Under the pieces are notes generated by a model, which was not told the origin of the DNA, did not search any database, and saw only the letters and a program-made list of their open reading frames with translations. The position numbers were made by a program, and so were the translations under genes. This document shows positions 57,228-64,000 of a stretch of DNA of 64,000 nucleotides, in pieces. The DNA comes from Immersiella caudata. Its lineage: Eukaryota > Ascomycota > Sordariomycetes > Sordariales > Lasiosphaeriaceae. Location of the stretch: assembly GCA_030512335.1 (NCBI GenBank), contig JAULSU010000003.1, positions 1,798,001 through 1,862,000 on the forward strand. Reading direction: 5' to 3'. The stretch's first letter is position 1, and each line of letters starts with the position of its first letter.

Positions 57228-57816
57228 GACCGGACCGTAGAACGACTTCGGCGGGAAACGCGAGAAAGGGCTTTCTGTCGGGTCTCAGAGCATGGCGTTC
57301 GGTTGCGGGACGCTGGCTCCTCAAAGATCTTTGTTAGCCGTGTTTAATAGCTTATGGCGCGTCGTCAAGAACTGTCGAACGGTTCACGCCGTTTTTTTTG
57401 TTTCGTCGGAGCGCTCTCAGGCCTACGAATCTTCAGGTGGATTCGCGGATGCGAAAGACTTGGGGTCGAGCTTTGGAGCTGTCCCGCGCTGGCTGCACGC
57501 CAATTGGCGCGAGACCCACTTCAGTCAACAAAAGAATTGGGGCGGTCAAGATTTCTGCCACAGCAGGACTTGGCCTCCAAACTCGATCGAGAAAACATTT
57601 ATATTGGAGAGCCATCCTTGTAATTCAATGATGATACCAATGCCTTCTAGGAACCTCTACCATCCTGGTCCACTACCTAATTACGATAATGTACAACGCA
57701 AAAAAAAAAAAAAAGAACCGACGCCTAGCGTAATCGCCACTTCAGTGTCGTGGTGCGTAATTCTGTTGCTATCAAGCAGAGAGGGATTCATAACCCAGGT
57801 AGTGTTACCCTTCTCT
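57228..57816. other. Spacer between PDH E1 alpha 3' end and NUP192 start
   Basis: 590 bp between two minus-strand genes. It contains the NUP192 promoter and the region past it. A run of 15 A lies at 57700-57714, which is oligo(T) in the sense direction of the genes. No gene was recognised. Confidence 0.55.
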
Positions 57817-59338
57817 TTAGTTCTTGAAGTAATAGTTCTCATCCAGCGTTCGGCCGCGGATGAATTCGGGCTCCGACCCCTTGACGTAGATGTCCTCAAA
57901 CAGGATCTGCGGGGTTGCGTCGGGAACGGCCATGGCCTCGGCAGCGGCGGACTCCTCGTTGACGTGGCTGCGCGCCTTCTTGTCAAGAGACTTGAGTTCC
58001 TCCTCGGCGGCAACGCCCCACTCGAGAATGTGCTGCTTGAGTCCGGCAATGGGGTCGTTGGTTGAGCGCATGCGCTGAATCTCCTCACGGGTGCGGTAGG
58101 TGGTACCAGGGTCAGACATGGAGTGACCACCATATCGGTAGGTGACGTATTCGAGAACCATCGGGCCATTGTCTTCAGCGGTCCACTGCTTGCCATACTT
58201 GACTGCCGCCTTGACCGCAAGGACGTCCATGCCGTTGACCTTCAGACCAGGGATATACTGTCCACGCTTGTAGTAGTCGGTGAGGGCCGAGGAACGGGCA
58301 GCCGAAGTACCCATACCATACTTGTTGTCTGTCGAGCTTGTTAGTCATGACATCATCCGAGTCCCAAAGGGCAACGCACTCTCGCATCCGAAAAGGGCAG
58401 GCAACTTCCAGAGCTTAGCCATGTTGAAGGCCTCGAACACCTGTCCCTGGTTGCTGGCACCGTCACCTGGATCTCAGGTTAGCACACACGCCGAGGAGAT
58501 GCATCAATGCCCATCAGCCCATACCGTAGAGAATGACGGAAGCCCGCTTGCCACCAGTGTACTTTTGAGCAAAGGCAAGACCAGCGCCGACAGGGACCTG
58601 GGCACCGACAATGCCATTGCCACCGTAGAAACCCTTGGTAAACATGTGCATAGAACCACCCTTTCCGTAGGCGATGCCCTCGCGACGGCCGAGGAGCTCT
58701 CCGAGCACGGCGCGGACGGTAGCGCCCCGCATGTAGGCAAAGCCGTGGCAACGGTACGAAGTGATGACATCGTCCGTCTTCTCGATCGCGTGCTCAATTC
58801 CGACGGCGACGGCCTCCTGACCTGTGGACAGATGGCAGAAACCCCGGATCTTCTTGTCCTTGTATAGCCTGTCGGCGGCCATCTCCATTTGTCTGTTTAC
58901 CCCAACGTGTCAGCCGCCTCGAAACCCAAACCTAGATGCCACGGGAGCTCCGACTTACCGGATCACGACCATGTCGTAGTACATCTGCTTTAGCTCCTTC
59001 TTGGTCACCTCCATCGTGTATGGCGGGGGGTCGAGCTCGTAGGTCTCGAAGCTCTCATCGCTCAGGGTGACTTGAAATGGCTCATCCTCCGACTGTCCCA
59101 TCACCAGTCAGCACGGTACTCAAGCGTTCCGCAGCCAATTGCCCGCAGGTTTAATTGGGCCTGTATCTTCAACAAGGGAAGCATTGTGAAAACACACCTC
59201 GGGGACGGGGCTCGCAACCTGCGCTGAAGCCGCGTTAGTGGTGACGGTCCTCCGCGCCGCGACGGACACTGGAGTAGCACGAGGCGCGATGGCGCGGACG
59301 GGCACTGCCCTCGTAAGTCGGGTAGCTCGAGAGAACAT
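57817..59338 (-). CDS. PDA1: Pyruvate dehydrogenase E1 component subunit alpha
   Basis: Five exons on the minus strand, 59338-59198, 59092-58959, 58892-58525, 58466-58380 and 58328-57817 (introns 105, 66, 58 and 51 bp), encode 413 residues. The N-terminus (MFSRATRLTRAVPVRAIAPR) is a clear mitochondrial presequence. Conserved segments are GFCHLSTGQEAVAVGIE, GKGGSMHMF, GGNGIVGAQVPVGAG, the thiamine-diphosphate motif YGDGASNQG to ENNKYG, and the regulatory phosphorylation loop YRYGGHSMSDPG. The ThDP motif is cut twice by introns: in the first Gly codon (G|GT) and in the first Asn codon (A|AC), which fixes both splices. E1 alpha forms the alpha2beta2 decarboxylase of the matrix PDH complex that links glycolysis to the TCA cycle. 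Confidence 0.97.
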
Positions 59339-60508
59339 CTTGTGTTCGTTGTGCGGATGTCCCAGAGGGTTTGAGGTTCCAGGAAAGGGAGTGGAGAGGT
59401 TCCTGCTTGCAACAGGAATTCGGGCGACGGCGATCGGAGAGGACGTGGACCTGAATTGGACTTTGAGCAAAAAAAGTGACCCAGTTTTTGGCGTTGGGAC
59501 AGCTTGTTGAACAGCACACTAAGCCTCTTCTGGCCGCATGCTGGGTTGGGGGCTGCGGTTCGGAGCTCCACTGTGCCTTACTGATCGGCCCTAGCTGGGA
59601 TTCAATGACAGCTGCAAGTCCGGCAGCGAATTCGCTCCCTTGGGTTCCTAGCTTCCCACCAGCTGTATTCTTCTTTGCACTTCAGATAACCTAAATCTGT
59701 ATGTCAACTGGACCAGCTCTGAAAGGTCGATCATAGAACGAGAACCATACTTGTTGCAGTGCGCAGTGCTCATTCCAGGGGCCTTGCTCAGAGCGGAGCT
59801 GGTGGGGAAAACCGGGATCGATCCGACGGCTCACTGGGAGCCAGGAACTTTGGGCGACAGCATCCCTTCGAGCTTATATTTTACGCTGTCTAGAACCGGC
59901 CACCGCCTCAAAATAACGACAGGTTTCGTCCGAAGCGTCCGTATGCAGTAAGAAACGAAAATCGAAGGCTATCCCGCACAGCAAAAGTATCCCTCGGCGG
60001 AGTCTAGGTTACACAACCGCAATGGAAACACCAGTACCCGACAAGACCCGCAAACATCAAGATCACTCAGAGCACCTTGGGAAGAACACGGTCTTCTCAT
60101 CTGCCCTTTGAAGTCGTATATCCTCTGTGCCTTATTTGTCGCCGAACCGCCCAATGCTATAAAAATCACCTTTAGTCCCCAAACATTGTAGAACCAACCA
60201 CCCCATGCCCTCTCCCAGACAAAAGCAATAGATATCTCAACTTGTACAAAACGCCATAGCCATGCCAACCGCCTTCCTTCCAGAAGCTTGCTCCATTCCC
60301 TCCCACTTCTAAGAATTAAACCACAAATGCCACAGACCTGTTATCACTGAGGCAAATGCAGGTAGTGCGCTGCATGCATCGCTTTGACGTGATAAAAAAG
60401 AGAAATGCAGAGCGGGGTATAAGGTTACCGAAGGACCGCAGGTTAAATGCTGAAACTCTGCGAAGAACTTTTGGGTATGTCAAAGACGAGGCTGAGAGGG
60501 CGAAGAAA
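59339..60508. other. Intergenic, 1.2 kb
   Basis: This contains the PDH E1 alpha promoter and the 3' flank of the F-box gene (both minus). A 99-codon minus frame (59969-60268) and a 73-codon plus frame (60356-60577) have no recognisable features and were left out. Confidence 0.55.
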
Positions 60509-62691
60509 CTAATTCATCGAGCTCCCGCCGTTGAAGTCGCTGTGAAAGAAGCTCCTTCGCTGCAACGGCGCTGTTGAAGGGCCGGCATCAGTCATTTCCA
60601 CATCCTGCATCGTTCCAGACCTCTGGAAGTCCAAGGAAATGGCGCTCAGCGGCCGCGCGGGTACCGGCGCATCTAACTCCCGCTGCGGCAGAGAGGACGG
60701 CCGCTCTAGGGCATCTTCTGGCGGCGAGAAGTTCCAAACCTAAAAATACCATGTTAGCTGGAACACAGGGAGCTGCCTTGGTGTCTTGAAACTCACCTCC
60801 ATGACTGTTCGGCTGTTCTTCAAAGCCATGGCAACGCATTTCTCTTCTTCAAACGCAACACGCCACACCGCTTCGCCTTGCGTGATGAGCTCGCGAACCA
60901 GGTGGCCCGTCTTCAAATCCCATACTTTCACTCGCCCATCACTGCCACCGCTCACAACCCGCGTATCGTCGAACTGCAAGCTGGTAACGCTGTTGTCGTG
61001 GGCGGCGAGGCGGTGGATTGGGCAAAACCTCTCCAACGACCAGACCCTGACGGATCCGTCACTTCCTCCCGTTACGAGAGTCCCGCCACGCATCTGAAGC
61101 TGTCCGACCAGTGAGGTATGGCCCTGAAGTATAGCAAGGCATTCGCTGCAACGGCCCTGGTCAGAGTGGCTCAAGCAAGAAACCTTTGAACGAACTTACC
61201 CAGACTTTGCATCCCATATTCTCACGCTGGTGTCCAGACTTCCAGTCGCCACCCTGTAGCCGTCGAAGGCAATGGCATAGATCTGGCTGTAGTGCCCCTG
61301 GAGGGTGAAGAGGCAGCGGCCTTCTGAGATGCTCCATACCTTGGCCGTGGTATCATAGCTACCAGACACAATAATATCGCCCTTGATTTCGAGGCAACGA
61401 ACGCTTGCTTGGTGGCCAACAAGAACGTTCTTGCAGTGGCCGGTCCTGATGTCCCAGATTCTGAGGGTCGTGTCCCTGGACCCCGAGATCGCAGTGTTGG
61501 CGTCTGACATCTTAAGGCAGCGGACGGTTGAAGTGTGTCCCCTAAGAGTGTAAAGACAGTTGCTGTGAATGTTAGCATTCGTCACTTCACGTCCGCGAAA
61601 CCGGGGTAAACTTACCCTGTTGTCAAGTCCCAAACACGCACATCTCTATCACACCCTCCGCTGACCAGAATGTCGTCCCAGGGAACCATAGCCCAGACGC
61701 CCATCACGTGGCCCTGGAGGGTCCGTTGTGCGTTGCCCTCGGTATCAAAGACGTGTATCTTGGCATTATCAAGTGCCACAATGATGTACTTGGAGGTGAG
61801 GTGCAGGCTGGTGACAACACCCGCTTCTTGGGTGATATTCTTCGAAATATTCCGGCCACCAGTTCGCCATGCCGCATCGACAAGATATCTCTGTTTGAAG
61901 TGTGATTTGTAGGATTTAAGCCTTGGCCTCGGGGTTGCAAACTGGGTTACGCTGCCGTCGATGCTCATGGAACCAGTGGGCAGTCCGCAGCTTGGGAGGG
62001 CTGCGCTGGGCAAACCGCGACTCGCGGTGTCCGAGTCTTGGGACCCAAATGTAAACCCTTCCGACCTAACGGCGGACGGAAGTGGGGAGAGCTGCATGGG
62101 AGGGTTGTGGTTGACTTCGGACATTCTCCTCTGGTAGTCGTGCTTCACACAAAGATTCTTCCATGTCATGTCGTCGCTGAGGAGATCGCGCCACCTTCGG
62201 GATACCTGAGATGCCCGCGCCAGCACCTTTGGGTCATCGATGAACGAAAGAATCCTAAGACACAGTTCATCCGGTAGACTGGTGAAGGGGTCCTTTTTCA
62301 GGAGTGGGCTGACATGCTGGTGCACGAAGCTCAGCTGCTGGCTTGTGCATACATCCAACAATGTCGTCAGGATCCGCATCCGCTGCGAGCTGCCGCATTT
62401 CGCAAAGTACCCAAGCATGTCCTGAACAAACTGGTCGTCGCCGTGCTCACCGCCGCTCCAGCTCGGTCGAGTATGCGATGGCCCCGGCGATGCGGCGGGA
62501 GTCGGCGGTGGTGGGGGCGACCCGGTAAGCTGCTGGTCAAAGTCGGCGGCCGGCGTGCTCATGCTCGGTGTTGGAGGGCCCCGTGGACGCTGTTGGGGCA
62601 TTTTGGACACATGAGTATTGAGCTGGAGCTCATTTTCGAATGCGCTCCCCCGGCTTCCGGAGAAGCTGAGAGATTTCCCATACGCCGTCAT
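60509..62691 (-). CDS. F-box / WD40 substrate receptor of an SCF ubiquitin ligase (Cdc4/Fbw7-type)
   Basis: Four exons on the minus strand, 62691-61616, 61562-61200, 61145-60797 and 60739-60509 (introns 53, 54 and 57 bp), encode 672 residues. A Pro-rich N-terminus is followed by an F-box at ~137-183 (SLPDELCLRILSFIDDPKVL, then SRRWRDLLSDDMTWKNLC). A Ser-rich linker leads to seven or so WD40 blades from ~300 to ~600 (LQGHVMGVWAM, LRGHTSTVRCL, LVGHQASVRCL, LQGHYSQIYAI, LQGHTSLVGQL, LAAHDNSVTSL), each with an ISGSRD/VSGGSD-type turn. All three splices restore blade sequence (for example TTG|NCLYTLRGH). The short tail is acidic then Ser-rich. The protein should bind Skp1 through the F-box and phosphodegrons through the propeller. 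Whether it is Cdc4, Pop1/2 or another paralogue is unresolved. The start at 62691 is the first ATG; upstream in-frame codons are non-ATG. Confidence 0.92.
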
Positions 62692-64000
62692 GTTCGCAAC
62701 ACCCAATTTGAGATCCTCTTCTCGCACGGCGTCGAAAACAGCGGGACTCGGCGTCGTTCGTTGCCGCGGGCTGAGTTGAGATTCCCGACCTCCACCCCAA
62801 CCTCAGTTAGATTACGACTCGAACGACGACAACAGGTGTGGAAAGGAAAAGGCTCGGCGCGCTCGGGAAGAACCTTGTCGGGAGTCTGTCTTCGCGTCGG
62901 CACGCTGCTGCCACAGAAGGTTCGTTGGACGCCAAAATTGCCGAGGAAGAAATTTCCACTCAACGGCCGTGGGACCTGAGTTCCAAAACCCTCTCGAGTT
63001 AAGCTGGGTATGCACACGGCAGTTCAAACGCCACGTGAATGCTGGGGCTGACAGGCGCGACGTTGTGGTGACCAAGCCAGTGGTGGAACCCAGTGCCCAG
63101 AGGACGCGAGATTGTAGTGAAGAGCGGCAGCGAAGGGAGTGGATCAAGGAGGCGATTCGAGGTCAGGTGGGGAGAGAGCAGGAGGTCGAATGGCGAGACG
63201 ATCCAGGCTAGCGAGACACCCAAAGCCGACGCTGATTTAGGGAGGGAGAGAGAAGAGTCGGGTCTGGTGAGGGCAATTCGGTCGCGGCCACGATGTTAGT
63301 CCCTAGACCGTCGTCAACTTTCCCAGGAACACAACAGCGGTAGCAACGGGAGGGCGGAGAGTCGACAAGGAAGCAGCCAGAGGCTGAGGAGGGAGTGCGG
63401 TACGAGTGTCGGGCATCGGGTGTGTGATGTGATGTGCAGACGCTGGAGAACAGCGCTGGGATTCCAAGAAATAAGAGGCGGGAGGGCCCTTTCTCGATTC
63501 CACCCTAGATTGGTCAAATGAGGAGACGGAAGTCGCGGCCTGGAGCCATGGACAGCCAGGGATTGCTCTGGGGTACAAGGTACCTCCATCAAGCGGGCAT
63601 TGGCAGGGTGCGCCGGCCGCTTTGAGAATTGGAGCAGCGATTTGGAAGGAGGGGGGGGTCGGCGGCTCGAATTGCAGGCGGTCTCTGCACCACACTGCAT
63701 CGCTCGTCACCTACTGGAGCCCCACCGCGCAGGGGGAAATCTGGCTTTGGCCTGGGGTGGTGTGGATGGACTGTGCGCAGGCGACCGTCAGGACCCCTCG
63801 CGGCAATGTGCGCCGTCATGATAGGCCAGTTTGCCTCCTCCGCCATTCCAACTCAGTGCTTTGTTGGCGGCGACAGCGACGACTTCTGACATGCGTTGTC
63901 CGTTGGGCAGAGGAGCCTCGCATGAGGTACGATGGTGGCCGAACTCCATTCCAGACGCTTCCTGGCGAACTGCTTCAGACCCCAGAGGACGCATCTTTAC
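62692..64000. other. Right-edge region upstream of the F-box gene
   Basis: 1.3 kb with no recognised gene. Overlapping frames on both strands (for example 63303-63710 minus) are Pro/Ser/Arg-rich without family features. It probably contains the F-box gene promoter and the flank of a gene outside the window. Confidence 0.5.

Noticed and set aside
57700..57714. Poly(A) run as a sign of a retroposed gene
   Set aside because: There is no upstream processed coding sequence on the plus strand and no target-site duplication was seen; a simple A tract in a spacer.

Overview
The window is nuclear DNA of a filamentous ascomycete, most likely a Sordariomycete. Genes carry short introns (about 50-170 bp) with GTNNGT donors and CTAAC/CTGAC-like branch sites. 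Coding DNA is GC-rich. The gene set is typical of Pezizomycotina: a DUF7708 protein, a C2H2/fungal-specific transcription factor, GH16 and GH64 glucan enzymes, and a filamentous-fungal glycine-rich protein. No prokaryotic, viral or transposon genes were recognised, and no tRNA, rRNA or CRISPR was seen by eye. Gene names rest on motif recognition only; no database search was run.

Layout. 1-4081: a Q-rich AAA+-type ATPase N-terminus running off the left edge (-), divergent from a DUF7708 protein (+). 4082-9520: a 5.4 kb gene-poor stretch, then a C2H2 transcription factor (+, 9521-12074). 13605-22482: four + strand genes: a secreted GH16 glucanase/transglycosylase, a GH64 beta-1,3-glucanase, a conserved hydrophilic glycine-rich protein and a secreted SGNH esterase/lipase. 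22776-23616: a truncated, frameshifted RAE1/GLE2-like WD40 pseudogene (-). 23718-38609: the giant ribosome-biogenesis AAA+ ATPase midasin (-, three exons, 4925 aa). 39026-40680: mitochondrial ribosomal protein bL12m (+) and the complex I assembly factor NDUFAF2/mimitin (-). 41488-43772: a calponin-homology protein (+). 44816-48256: mitochondrial DNA polymerase gamma (-). 49374-50684: a RING ubiquitin ligase resembling Slx8 (+). 51903-57227: nucleoporin NUP192 (-). 57817-59338: pyruvate dehydrogenase E1 alpha (-). 60509-62691: an F-box/WD40 SCF receptor (-). 62692-64000: upstream DNA with no gene recognised.

Functional themes. The left half is enriched in secreted or wall-related proteins; the right half is housekeeping. 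Four genes (bL12m, NDUFAF2, pol gamma, PDH E1 alpha) serve mitochondria. Midasin and bL12m, both tied to ribosomes, share a 416 bp divergent promoter. No convincing multi-gene novel system was found. The items most worth a second look are the RAE1-like pseudogene, the DUF7708/AAA+ divergent pair, the intragenic C-rich to G-rich switches in three neighbouring genes, the GH64 protein without a signal peptide, and the calponin-repeat motifs in the CH protein.

Exon coordinates were built by hand from frame continuity and splice motifs. Where a printed line was ambiguous, the positions were fixed by open-frame phase.
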